NCBI GenBank assembly: GCA_019246385.1
Contig: JAFAQP010000057.1
Location: forward strand, 1 to 6,956
DNA from: Patescibacteria group bacterium
GTDB lineage: Bacteria > Patescibacteriota > Minisyncoccia > Phycocordibacterales > Phycocordibacteraceae
DNA length: 6,956 nt
Direction of reading: 5' to 3'
Position 1 is the first letter of the stretch. Every line of letters begins with the position of its first letter. Below the pieces are notes generated by a model. It worked only from the letters and a program-made list of their open reading frames with translations. It was not told where the DNA came from and ran no database searches. Positions 1 to 6,127 of this stretch are shown piece after piece. A program made the position numbers and the translations under genes.

Positions 1-1
1 A

Positions 2-352
2 GCGTGGCACGACGCTTCTCCGTCCATCCAAAAAATCGATTTTCCAATGGGCTCGGATCCGGCTGGCAGGCTTTCGCGCGCTTTCGGCGTCTATATAGAA
101 GGAACCGGGTTAGATCAAACCGACGACGAAGGCCTCGCGCTTCGCGGGACGTTCATCATAGATCCGGACGGCATTTTGCGTACTTCTGAAATAAACGACA
201 ACGCGATAGGCCGTTCGACAAAGGAACTCACGCGAAAATTACAGGCCGCGCAATTCGTGCGCGAGCATGGCGGGCAGGTTTGCCCGGCAGAATGGAAGCC
301 AGGGGACGCAACGATCGAAAAGGGAGACATGAAGCTCGTCGGGAAGATTTAG
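2..352 (+). CDS. ahpC: Peroxiredoxin AhpC (alkyl hydroperoxide reductase C), 3' part
   Basis: The gene is open from the left edge, so its start and the peroxidatic cysteine lie outside. The visible 116 residues begin AWHDASPSIQKIDFP and continue to the stop TAG at 350-352. The segment EGLALRGTFIIDPDG and the C-terminal QVCPAEWKPGD...LVGKI are the typical C-terminal half of AhpC/Prx1-type 2-Cys peroxiredoxins. The cysteine in VCP (codon 281-283) is the resolving cysteine. It forms a disulphide with the peroxidatic cysteine of the partner subunit after reduction of H2O2 or organic peroxides. The protein is cytosolic, and family members form dimers and decamers. The reductant (AhpF or thioredoxin) is not encoded here. 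The ATG at 47 is an internal methionine, because homology continues upstream of it to the edge. The next gene starts 19 nt downstream on the same strand, so the two may be co-transcribed. I am confident of the family. Confidence 0.93.
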   Translation, partial: AWHDASPSIQKIDFPMGSDPAGRLSRAFGVYIEGTGLDQTDDEGLALRGTFIIDPDGILRTSEINDNAIGRSTKELTRKLQAAQFVREHGGQVCPAEWKPGDATIEKGDMKLVGKI

Positions 353-371
353 AAGCCCCTTCGTTTCGCGT

Positions 372-824
372 ATGGGGATCGAGGAACTTGCTGCCGCGCT
401 TCGCGCGACGGACTTTTTTGTCGGTTATTCCCCGATTGGCGATGAACCTGTCTACGGCGATTTTTTGAAAGATCAGGATATCCGGAAAACGGGAGTATCC
501 GTCATTGCCGATCTTGATACGCCACCTGACGAGTGCGCCCGCGCGCTCGTGAAAAGATACGGGAATAAAAAAGCCTGTATATTCGTTCCGGGCCGCGTAT
601 TCGACCGCTCTGGGACCCGTCATGGACGGGGCGGTGGATGGTACGATCGGTTTCTGAGCAGCTTGCCGGAAGGATGGATCCGCATAGGCGTACTAAATGA
701 AACGCAGCTTTCTTCGGAATCACTTTCGCGCCAAGCATGGGATGAGCCGATGAACATGCTTTTGATACGAAAGGGGAAGTCGTGGACGACTGTCCGTGTG
801 GAAACTCCTCCTGAAAGACGCTAG
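372..824 (+). CDS. 5-formyltetrahydrofolate cyclo-ligase family protein, N-terminally short
   Basis: This 150-residue protein belongs to the 5-FCL/MTHFS family. Members convert 5-formyl-THF to 5,10-methenyl-THF with ATP. The signature is at residues 72-95: VPGRVFDRSGTRHGRGGGWY followed by DRFL, matching the family pattern VPG.aFD..G.RlG.GgGyYDr. Residues 17-24 (VGYSPIGD) match the strand-loop usually seen as V..Y.P...E. The C-terminal AWDEPMNMLLI matches the usual P.D.p.d.iiT segment. Family members are usually about 180-200 residues. Here the N-terminal helix with the basic Lys/Arg residues that contact ATP phosphates (about 40 residues) is missing. ATG 372 is the only possible start: the frame has a stop at 330-332 and no ATG, GTG or TTG between it and 372. 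There is no Shine-Dalgarno. Folate activity is inferred; a 5-FCL-like role with another substrate is possible. It ends 12 nt before the tRNA. Confidence 0.78.
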   Translation: MGIEELAAALRATDFFVGYSPIGDEPVYGDFLKDQDIRKTGVSVIADLDTPPDECARALVKRYGNKKACIFVPGRVFDRSGTRHGRGGGWYDRFLSSLPEGWIRIGVLNETQLSSESLSRQAWDEPMNMLLIRKGKSWTTVRVETPPERR

Positions 825-836
825 GATGGCGGCATT

Positions 837-919
837 GCCGGGATGGCGGAATTGGTAGACGCGCACGACTCAAAATCGTGTTTCCAAAAGAAGTGAGAGT
901 TCGATTCTCTCTCCCGGCA
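837..919 (+). tRNA. tRNA-Leu, anticodon CAA
   Basis: A complete class II cloverleaf can be folded by hand. The acceptor stem is GCCGGGA (837-843) with TCCCGGC (912-918), 7 perfect pairs, and the discriminator is A919. The D stem is GCG/CGC (846-848/860-862) with GG in the loop (854-855). The anticodon stem is CACGA/TCGTG (864-868/876-880), and its loop CTCAAAA places the anticodon CAA at 871-873, reading UUG codons. The T stem is GAGAG/CTCTC (895-899/907-911) with loop TTCGATT. The variable arm (881-894) folds as TTC/GAA around an A-rich loop, as expected for Leu. A73 fits leucine identity. The 3' CCA is not encoded (CAA follows A919), so it must be added enzymatically. The gene is 12 nt after the preceding CDS on the same strand, so it is probably transcribed with it. 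Confidence 0.96.
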
Positions 920-949
920 CAACCAAATCAAACTAGCGTTATTGGGCGA

Positions 950-981
950 TTAACCATAGGTCTTTCCCGACATGCTAAACT
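950..981 (+). promoter_or_regulatory. Possible parB promoter with extended -10
   Basis: The 68-nt spacer between the tRNA and parB contains TTAACC (950-955, 4/6 to the -35 consensus). It also contains TG-C-TAAACT (973-981), an extended -10 with 4/6 hexamer matches. The spacing of 20 nt is long, so the extended -10 would have to do most of the work. If used, transcription would start at about the A of the parB ATG (988), giving a leaderless mRNA. The signal is weak, and read-through from the tRNA is an alternative. Confidence 0.25.
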
Positions 982-987
982 TTCCGC

Positions 988-1908
988 ATGTCGCAGTTTC
1001 AGAATGATGCGATTTTCTGGGTGGAAGTGGGAAAAATCCGCCCGAATCCATATCAGCCCCGTACGGAATTCGACGAAGCGAAACTTAAAGATCTTTCCGA
1101 TTCCATCCGCCAATACGGTATTTTGCAACCGTTAGTGGTGACGCGTCATGAAGAAGCTCATACAGAAGGTATTTCAACGTATTACGAACTCATCGCCGGC
1201 GAACGCAGGCTGCGCGCATCAAAGCTTGCAGGTCTTTCCCAGGTACCAGTCATTATCCGGACAAAAGAAGAAGAGAACCGGGTCCGATTGGAACTTGCCA
1301 TCATAGAAAATCTTCAGAGAGAAGATCTGAATGCTATAGATCGCGCGCGTGCCTTCGACCGCCTGCAGAAGGAATTTGGCCTTACGAATACCCAGATCGC
1401 CGAAAAGGTCGGAAAAAGCCGCGAATATGTCTCGAATTCGATACGTCTTCTTTCTTTGCCCCAGGAAATGCAACAGGCGGTCATGGGAGGCGCTATTTAC
1501 GAAGGACACGCTCGGGCGCTTCTCATGCTCTCGGACCGTCCGGACGAACAGAAAACCGTATTTCGCGACATTCTCGTACGCAAGCTTTCCGTACGCGACG
1601 TTGAGCAGATGACGCGGCAGATAGCGACCGAAAAAGCACGAAAGAAAGAATCACCACGTCCCGAAATAGAGGCTTTAGAACGCGCATTCGCTGAATCATT
1701 GGGAACGAAAGTGGAGATAAAGGAACAAGAAGGAGGAGGAAAACTCATTATTGATTTTTTCTCAACCCACGATCTTCAGGTCATTCTCGCGCATATCGGA
1801 AACCCGGCTGACGTCGATGAAAGAGCGGTAGAGGCTCCCGTAGACCCGCTTCCAGCAGACAATATTCCCGCAGACGAATCTTTTTCGGCGGATTATTTTT
1901 CGATCTGA
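988..1908 (+). CDS. parB: ParB/Spo0J family chromosome-partitioning protein
   Basis: The 306-residue ParB is a CTP-dependent DNA clamp that loads at parS and organises the replication-origin region. The N-terminal domain has box I NPYQPR (20-25), GILQPLVV (44-51), the CTP-binding GERRLRAS (71-78) and ENLQREDLNAIDRA (107-120). The helix-turn-helix spans about 132-153 (LTNTQIAEKVGKSREYVSNS), and a C-terminal dimerisation domain spans about 225-272. The start at 988 is the first ATG of the frame that leads straight into the family domain; no Shine-Dalgarno precedes it. Compared with B. subtilis Spo0J, the basic N-terminal peptide that stimulates ParA/Soj ATPase (GLGKGINALF type) is absent. The loop before GERR (about 53-65) is longer by about 8 residues, and an acidic, Pro/Ala-rich tail (273-306) ends in DYFSI. 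No parA is visible next to it. The stop is TGA, 21 nt from the convergent rel stop, with no evident terminator. Confidence 0.95.
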   Translation: MSQFQNDAIFWVEVGKIRPNPYQPRTEFDEAKLKDLSDSIRQYGILQPLVVTRHEEAHTEGISTYYELIAGERRLRASKLAGLSQVPVIIRTKEEENRVRLELAIIENLQREDLNAIDRARAFDRLQKEFGLTNTQIAEKVGKSREYVSNSIRLLSLPQEMQQAVMGGAIYEGHARALLMLSDRPDEQKTVFRDILVRKLSVRDVEQMTRQIATEKARKKESPRPEIEALERAFAESLGTKVEIKEQEGGGKLIIDFFSTHDLQVILAHIGNPADVDERAVEAPVDPLPADNIPADESFSADYFSI

Positions 1909-1929
1909 AATGCAGAGCCCTTACGAGAG

Positions 1930-3441
1930 TCATTTTTGCTTCGTGGCAGCACGGATATGATGTTTTGCTCCTGATGTCTTGACGAACTCAAGCCATTTTT
2001 TATTTGGTTTCGCGTTTTTTTTGCGTAGGATCTCCACGATATTTCCGTTGTGAAGGGGATGGTCAAGAGGAATTATCTTTCCGTTCGCTTTAGCGGCGAC
2101 CATGCTGTTACCAATGTCCGAATGGACGGCATACGCGAAATCGACGGGCGTTGCGCCAACAGGAAGGTCTATAACGTCGCCCTTTGGGGTGAAAACGAAC
2201 ATCCTTTCAGCGAAGAAGTCTTCTTTCAAGGCTTCCCTGAATGCCTCGTCTTCTTCGAAATGTTCCGCAACAAGATGCAGTTCCTTGAGCCATTGGGGCC
2301 CCGGAGCCCCGGATACCACTTCATCGCCATCATTTTTTCTCGAAACTTTCATAAGAGAAGGGATCATCCGCTTGGCCCATGCCGCCGCTCCCGTTTCCTT
2401 CGCTTTTTTCTGATTTTTATAAATGAAGTGAGCCGCTATGCCGAATTTACTTTCTTCCTGCATTTCTTCCGAGCGGATTTGTATCTCGATAATGACCTTG
2501 TGTGGCGTGATGATCGTCGTGTGGAGGCTGCGATAGCCGTTCGGTTTGGGGTTGGCGATGTAATCCTTCATTCTTCCCGGCAAAGGGCGCCAAATGTTAT
2601 GGATAATGCCGAGTGCCCGGTAGCAGTCGGAAACGGACGGCACGATGAGGCGGATAGCGAACATGTCATAGACTTTATCGGGATCGTTTCCTTTCCGTGC
2701 GAGCTTGGCCGCGAAGCTATGCGCGTTCTTGATGCGCGCTTCCGTATGGAAATTGCGCATACCCGCTTCCGCGAGCGCTTTTTTGAGGTCATTCAATGCC
2801 TTATCGAGCGCTTCTTTCTCGTTTTCACCCCGCTCCGTTAAAAAGCGCGTCATCTCTTTATACTGTTCGGGTTCCAATATTTTAAACGCGAGATCCTCGA
2901 GTCGTGATTTTATAACTCCTATGCCGAGGCGTTCTGCAATGGGAACATATACTTCCTGAGTCTCAAGAGCGATGCGGTTCCTTTTCACCGGATCGACGAA
3001 CTCTATGGTCTCCATGTTATGGAGCCGGTCGGCCAGCTTGATGATAATGACCCGGACATCGCTCGCGGTCGCAACGAACAGACGGCGCAAGCTTTCCACG
3101 TGACGTTCGAGTCCCCGATATTTAAGCTTGGAAAGCTTTGTGACCCCTTCGACCAAAAAACGCACTGTCGCATCGAATTGCTTTTCTATTTCTTCTGCCG
3201 TCAATTGGGTATCTTCAAGCGTGTCGTGGAGAATGCCAGCGATTATGGTGTCGCGGTCCATGCCGAGCTTTGCGAGCGTCAATGCGATGGCGTGGGGATG
3301 CGTGATATACGGTTCGCCCGATCGGCGCAGTTCGGTACCATGCGCCACCTTCGCGACCTCATACGCTTTCTGTATTTCCTTCTGGTCCTCGGAAGTAGGG
3401 GACTGCATCGCGCGTATTATGTCGTCTGTAGGATGGGGCAT
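1930..3441 (-). CDS. rel: RelA/SpoT homologue, bifunctional-type (p)ppGpp synthetase/hydrolase, short C-terminus
   Basis: The 503-residue RSH protein makes (p)ppGpp from ATP and GTP/GDP and hydrolyses it, acting in the stringent response. The hydrolase HD domain appears intact: H48 (THP), H72-D73 and E76-D77 (LHDTLEDT), and D138...N142 (ADRLHN), matching the Mn-binding and catalytic set of Rel. The synthetase domain has R236-x-K238, D259 (VYDMFAIR), PGRMKDYIA (288-296), NGYRSLHTT (301-309) and E319 (EIQIR). The RxKD form (RMKD, 290-293) is that of bifunctional Rel enzymes, not the ExDD of monofunctional RelA. A TGS domain follows at about 409-472 (MFVFTPKGDVIDLPVGATP). The protein stops about 30 residues later, so the helical, zinc-finger and ACT/RRM domains of usual 700+ residue Rel proteins are absent. 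The ATG at 3441-3439 has no Shine-Dalgarno. The gene lies 86 nt downstream of topA on the same strand. Confidence 0.95.
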   Translation of the reverse strand: MPHPTDDIIRAMQSPTSEDQKEIQKAYEVAKVAHGTELRRSGEPYITHPHAIALTLAKLGMDRDTIIAGILHDTLEDTQLTAEEIEKQFDATVRFLVEGVTKLSKLKYRGLERHVESLRRLFVATASDVRVIIIKLADRLHNMETIEFVDPVKRNRIALETQEVYVPIAERLGIGVIKSRLEDLAFKILEPEQYKEMTRFLTERGENEKEALDKALNDLKKALAEAGMRNFHTEARIKNAHSFAAKLARKGNDPDKVYDMFAIRLIVPSVSDCYRALGIIHNIWRPLPGRMKDYIANPKPNGYRSLHTTIITPHKVIIEIQIRSEEMQEESKFGIAAHFIYKNQKKAKETGAAAWAKRMIPSLMKVSRKNDGDEVVSGAPGPQWLKELHLVAEHFEEDEAFREALKEDFFAERMFVFTPKGDVIDLPVGATPVDFAYAVHSDIGNSMVAAKANGKIIPLDHPLHNGNIVEILRKKNAKPNKKWLEFVKTSGAKHHIRAATKQK

Positions 3442-3450
3442 TGGATTAAG

Positions 3451-3456
3451 CTTATA
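3451..3456 (-). promoter_or_regulatory. Candidate -10 box of rel
   Basis: On the - strand TATAAG (5/6 to TATAAT) ends 9 nt before the rel ATG, which would place the transcript start about 2 nt upstream of the start codon. No good -35 is present at 16-18 bp; the closest is TAGACG (3477-3472) at a 15-bp spacing, which is too short to trust. The box lies inside an imperfect tandem repeat, GGCTAAA-GGCTATA. The rest of the topA-rel gap (3457-3507) holds only a 5-bp dyad, GCGTC (3471-3475) and GACGC (3495-3499). Confidence 0.35.
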
Positions 3457-3507
3457 GCCTTTAGCCCTAAGCGTCTATCGGCCATCACGCTATTGACGCG
3501 AAAGAAG

Positions 3508-3539
3508 AAAAATAAAGCCAGACGCGTTTAAGCTGCTTT
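3508..3539 (-). terminator. Possible weak intrinsic terminator after topA
   Basis: On the - strand AAAGCAG (3539-3533) can pair with CTG-G-CTTT (3521-3514) as a 7-bp stem with one bulged G and an 11-nt loop. It is followed by ATTTTT (3513-3508) and then a pyrimidine-rich stretch. The stem overlaps the topA stop codon and has only three G-C pairs, so it is weak. If it works, rel needs its own promoter; if not, topA and rel form one transcript. Confidence 0.3.
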
Positions 3540-5915
3540 TAAAATATCAATTGCCTCCGCTGGGGTAAGCACATCAGCCATATTGTCCGGGACGGACACT
3601 CGTTTGAAACCTTTTTTGAGGAAATATCCACTCTTGCTTTTATACAGGTAAATGCGCTTTTTGGTTTTCGGATGTTCTCCAACTTCTCGCGAGATGACGG
3701 GAGCGCCGGGACGGTTTTTTTTCGGCTCTTTGAGTATTTCTTTCGCGCGTTCAAGAGTTATAAGATAAGGATCATCTTTTCCTTTGAGCGAGCGAAAATC
3801 CCCGTCATGCACTATGAAGGGACCAAATTTTCCTATGGAAGCCGTTATCGGCTTGCCACTCTCATCATGAACGCCAAGTTCGCGGGGCAATGATAACAGC
3901 TTCACTGCCTGGGGGATAGTGATCTCGGAAGGATTGATATCTTTCGGTATGCTCGCTCGCTTTGCTTTCGGTTTTTTTGCTTTTGATTTTCTTTTTCCTT
4001 TCTTCTCCGCCTCTGCGCTGGCAGGATTTTCCGCCGATTCAGGCATTTCTACATACGGCCCGAACTTTCCGGTTTTCACAAAGATAGGATTGCCCGTTTC
4101 TGGATGCGTACCGATCGGCTCGGCATCCTTGATCACATCTCCCGTCTCGGTGCGCGATCCCTTGCATTCGGGAAACCTTGAGCAGCTCATGAATACTCCT
4201 CCCCGGCCGAGCTTCATGACCATTGACGATCCGCATACCGGGCAAAGGAATTCTGCGGGCGCGTCTCCCAGATTCGTGAGTTTCTCGATATTCTCCTTTG
4301 CCGCGACGTCTTTGGAGAAAGGTTTGTAGAACTCGGTAAGGGTTTCCGAATAGCCGCGTTCGCCTATGGCTATCTGATCAAGCTCGTCCTCCATCTCGGC
4401 GGTGAACGAATCGCTCACGTATTTTTCGAAATTATTTTCCAGGAACGTGGAAACTACTTCTCCGGTCGGCGTCACCTGCAATGACCGCCCCTCTTTAAGC
4501 ACGTATCCGCGGTCGACGATGGTCTTTATTATCGAGGCGTATGTGGAAGGGCGGCCAATGCCTCGTTTTTCAAGTTCCTTTACGAGTCCTGCTTCCGTAT
4601 AACGCGGCGGTGGCTGAGTAAACTTTTCCTCGCTATTTATTTTTTCAAGTTTGAGCGCATCACCCGCTGTCACTTCCGGCAATATGACGTCTTCGCCTTT
4701 CGCTGCCGTGTCCGCAGCAAGCCATCCGTCAAAAGCGATAGTGGAACCAGTTGCGGTAAATTCCGGAACGCCTTCGGCCGTGGCGACTATTTTCGTGCGC
4801 GTCATGATCGCGTCCGCCATCTGGGAAGCAAGCGTACGCGCATGAATAAGCTGATACAGGCGCGACTCGTCGTCAGCAGAGCCGGCGCGCAGAGCGCTTA
4901 TATTCGTTGGGCGGATGGCCTCATGAGCTTCCTGTGCGTTCTTCGCCTTGGTCTTATACGCCCGAACTTCGAGATATTTTTCTCCATATTTCTTCTTTAC
5001 AAAAGCGGAAATGGAGCCGAGGGCCTGCCCTGAAAGTGTGACCGAATCTGTGCGCATGTAGGTGATCGCTCCCGCCTCATAGAGCTTCTGGGCCGCACGC
5101 ATCGTGCGCGAGGGCGAATAGCCGAGGCGCGAAGACGCCGCCTGCTGCAGGGTAGAGGTAGTAAAGGGAGGCCGCGGCGAACGTTTAACCGGCGAAGCGG
5201 TTAGATCCGCTATCTTCCAGGCCGCTTTTTTTCCTTTTTCGACTATGTCCTTGGCTTCTTTTTCTTCATTTGGTTCGACAGAGCATGTCGCCATAAAAGT
5301 TTTCTTTTTAGGCGTCTCGAAATCCGCCGTAATGACGAAAAACCGTTCGGGCTTAAAGGCACGTATCTCGCGCTCCCTTTCCATGAGGATGCGCAGGGCA
5401 GGAGACTGTACCCGACCCGCAGAAAGGCCGTAGCGGACCTTTTTCCAGATGAGGCCGGAAAGATCATAGCCTACGAGACGGTCGAGAACGCGGCGTGCCT
5501 CCTGGGCGCGCCGCAAATTCTGATCTATGTCTCGCGGATGTTTGAGCGCCTCCTCTATCGCTTCCTTGGTTATTTCTTGGTATGACACGCGCCGCAGAGG
5601 CGCTTTGAGTTTTTTGTCTCCTTTGATTATTTCCGCTAGATGCCAGGCGATCGCTTCGCCTTCGCGGTCCGGGTCCGTGGCCAATAGGACCTCATCGGCC
5701 TTTTCCGCCGCTTCTTCTATCCGTTTCATCACTTCCGCCTTCCCCGGCACGATGACATACCGCGGAGTGAATCCGCCTTCTATATCGACGGCGTCCTTAT
5801 TGGATTTCGGAAGATCGCGTATATGGCCGACCGACGCCATGACTCGGTATTCTTTTCCGAGATATTTTTCTATCGTCTTCGCTTTCGCGGGCGATTCGAC
5901 AATAAGAAGCTTCAT
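3528..5915 (-). CDS. topA: DNA topoisomerase I (type IA)
   Basis: The protein has 795 residues from the ATG at 5915-5913. It relaxes negative supercoils by a single-strand break and strand passage. The N-terminal Toprim domain begins MKLLIVESPAKAKTIEKYLG with the catalytic Glu at residue 7. It holds the metal motif ATDPDREGEA (D81, D83, E85). The active-site Tyr is residue 286 in AITYMRTDS, followed by the conserved Arg. HEAIRPT (about 331-337) and RGIGRPSTYA (about 451-460) are further family motifs. The C-terminus has one Cys4 zinc ribbon (residues 558, 561, 578, 584) and then three TopA C-terminal repeats with GKFGPYV, GKFGPFI and KSGYFLKKG cores. A Lys-rich linker lies at about 637-657. 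E. coli TopA (865 residues) has more zinc modules instead. A GTG at 5924-5922 would add three residues. I prefer the ATG because the family starts MKLLIVESPAKA and the likely promoter overlaps the GTG. Confidence 0.97.
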   Translation of the reverse strand: MKLLIVESPAKAKTIEKYLGKEYRVMASVGHIRDLPKSNKDAVDIEGGFTPRYVIVPGKAEVMKRIEEAAEKADEVLLATDPDREGEAIAWHLAEIIKGDKKLKAPLRRVSYQEITKEAIEEALKHPRDIDQNLRRAQEARRVLDRLVGYDLSGLIWKKVRYGLSAGRVQSPALRILMEREREIRAFKPERFFVITADFETPKKKTFMATCSVEPNEEKEAKDIVEKGKKAAWKIADLTASPVKRSPRPPFTTSTLQQAASSRLGYSPSRTMRAAQKLYEAGAITYMRTDSVTLSGQALGSISAFVKKKYGEKYLEVRAYKTKAKNAQEAHEAIRPTNISALRAGSADDESRLYQLIHARTLASQMADAIMTRTKIVATAEGVPEFTATGSTIAFDGWLAADTAAKGEDVILPEVTAGDALKLEKINSEEKFTQPPPRYTEAGLVKELEKRGIGRPSTYASIIKTIVDRGYVLKEGRSLQVTPTGEVVSTFLENNFEKYVSDSFTAEMEDELDQIAIGERGYSETLTEFYKPFSKDVAAKENIEKLTNLGDAPAEFLCPVCGSSMVMKLGRGGVFMSCSRFPECKGSRTETGDVIKDAEPIGTHPETGNPIFVKTGKFGPYVEMPESAENPASAEAEKKGKRKSKAKKPKAKRASIPKDINPSEITIPQAVKLLSLPRELGVHDESGKPITASIGKFGPFIVHDGDFRSLKGKDDPYLITLERAKEILKEPKKNRPGAPVISREVGEHPKTKKRIYLYKSKSGYFLKKGFKRVSVPDNMADVLTPAEAIDILKAA

Positions 5916-5923
5916 TCCGCACA

Positions 5924-5952
5924 CTAGTACGGTACGGAAACGAAAGTGTCAA
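5924..5952 (-). promoter_or_regulatory. Probable topA promoter, giving a leaderless or nearly leaderless mRNA
   Basis: On the - strand a perfect -35 TTGACA (5952-5947) is followed, after exactly 17 bp, by TACTAG (5929-5924). That hexamer is a weak -10 (3/6) which keeps T1, A2 and A5. The predicted start is near 5917-5918, 2-3 nt before the topA ATG at 5915. No Shine-Dalgarno could fit in such a leader. The perfect -35 and optimal spacing make this the strongest promoter candidate in the window; the poor -10 is the main doubt. Confidence 0.6.
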
Positions 5953-5987
5953 ATAATTGTTCCTATTTCTCCGATACTTTTGGCACT
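5945..5987. repeat. Imperfect 9-bp inverted repeat overlapping the topA -35
   Basis: AGTGTCAAA (5945-5953) and TTTGGCACT (5979-5987) are inverted copies of AGTGYCAAA with one T/C difference, separated by 25 nt. As + strand RNA they pair over 9 bp including one G-U. The left arm covers the TTGACA -35 of topA, so a protein bound there could block that promoter. Given the size of the search space, a match of this quality could arise by chance. Confidence 0.3.
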
Positions 5988-6065
5988 GAGTCCGCGCATT
6001 TCAATCGAGATGAGAAGTACGTTCGATCCGCCGATATCCATTTCTGCTTGTCTTTGAAAGCACGG

Positions 6066-6093
6066 ATACGTTTACCGCGCGAAGCGGCCGTAT
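6066..6093 (+). other. Imperfect hairpin upstream of serS, role unknown
   Basis: ATACG (6066-6070) pairs with CGTAT (6089-6093), and CCGC (6075-6078) pairs with GCGG (6084-6087) around a GCGAA loop. A TTTA bulge on one side and a single C on the other separate the two stems. No T-tract follows, so it is not a convincing terminator. It lies before the likely serS -10 and would therefore act, if at all, as a DNA site or in a longer upstream transcript. The rest of the spacer (5988-6065) holds nothing I can name. Confidence 0.25.
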
Positions 6094-6101
6094 TTCGAAC
6101 A

Positions 6102-6113
6102 TGTTAGTATTAT
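6102..6113 (+). promoter_or_regulatory. Candidate -10 region of serS
   Basis: The AT-rich stretch holds TATTAT (6108-6113, 5/6 to TATAAT). An overlapping extended -10, TG-T-TAGTAT (6102-6110), is an alternative. Either would give a leader of only about 7-11 nt before the ATG at 6128. No hexamer resembling TTGACA is present at 15-19 bp upstream. Confidence 0.4.
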
Positions 6114-6127
6114 TGCACTCCAAAAGT

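Noticed and set aside
280..468. Frame-1 open frame across the ahpC/5-FCL junction as the missing N-terminus of the cyclo-ligase
   Set aside because: Its translation is Arg-rich and does not resemble the 5-FCL N-terminal helix. A frameshift joining it to the 372-824 frame would not restore family sequence.
1909..1929. Shared terminator between convergent parB and rel
   Set aside because: The 21-bp gap and its flanks show no stable stem with a T-tract on either strand.
2050..2841. A 263-codon + strand open frame opposite rel
   Set aside because: It is antisense to strongly conserved HD and synthetase coding sequence, has no family-like motifs, and is explained as a shadow of rel codon use.
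3094..3109. parS-like CACGTG core inside rel
   Set aside because: Only about 9 of 16 positions match TGTTTCACGTGAAACA, and it lies in conserved coding sequence.
5922..5924. GTG as the topA start
   Set aside because: It adds only Met-Cys-Gly before the canonical MKLLIVESPAKA and falls inside the likely -10 of the promoter.
6010..6057. Small 15-codon open frame in the topA-serS spacer
   Set aside because: There is no ribosome-binding or promoter signal next to it and no recognisable peptide; such short frames are expected by chance.
6062..6090. T-box resemblance (TACCGCG) before serS
   Set aside because: The preceding GGGTGG part of the T-box core, a specifier hairpin and a terminator T-tract are all missing. 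The likely promoter also lies downstream of it.
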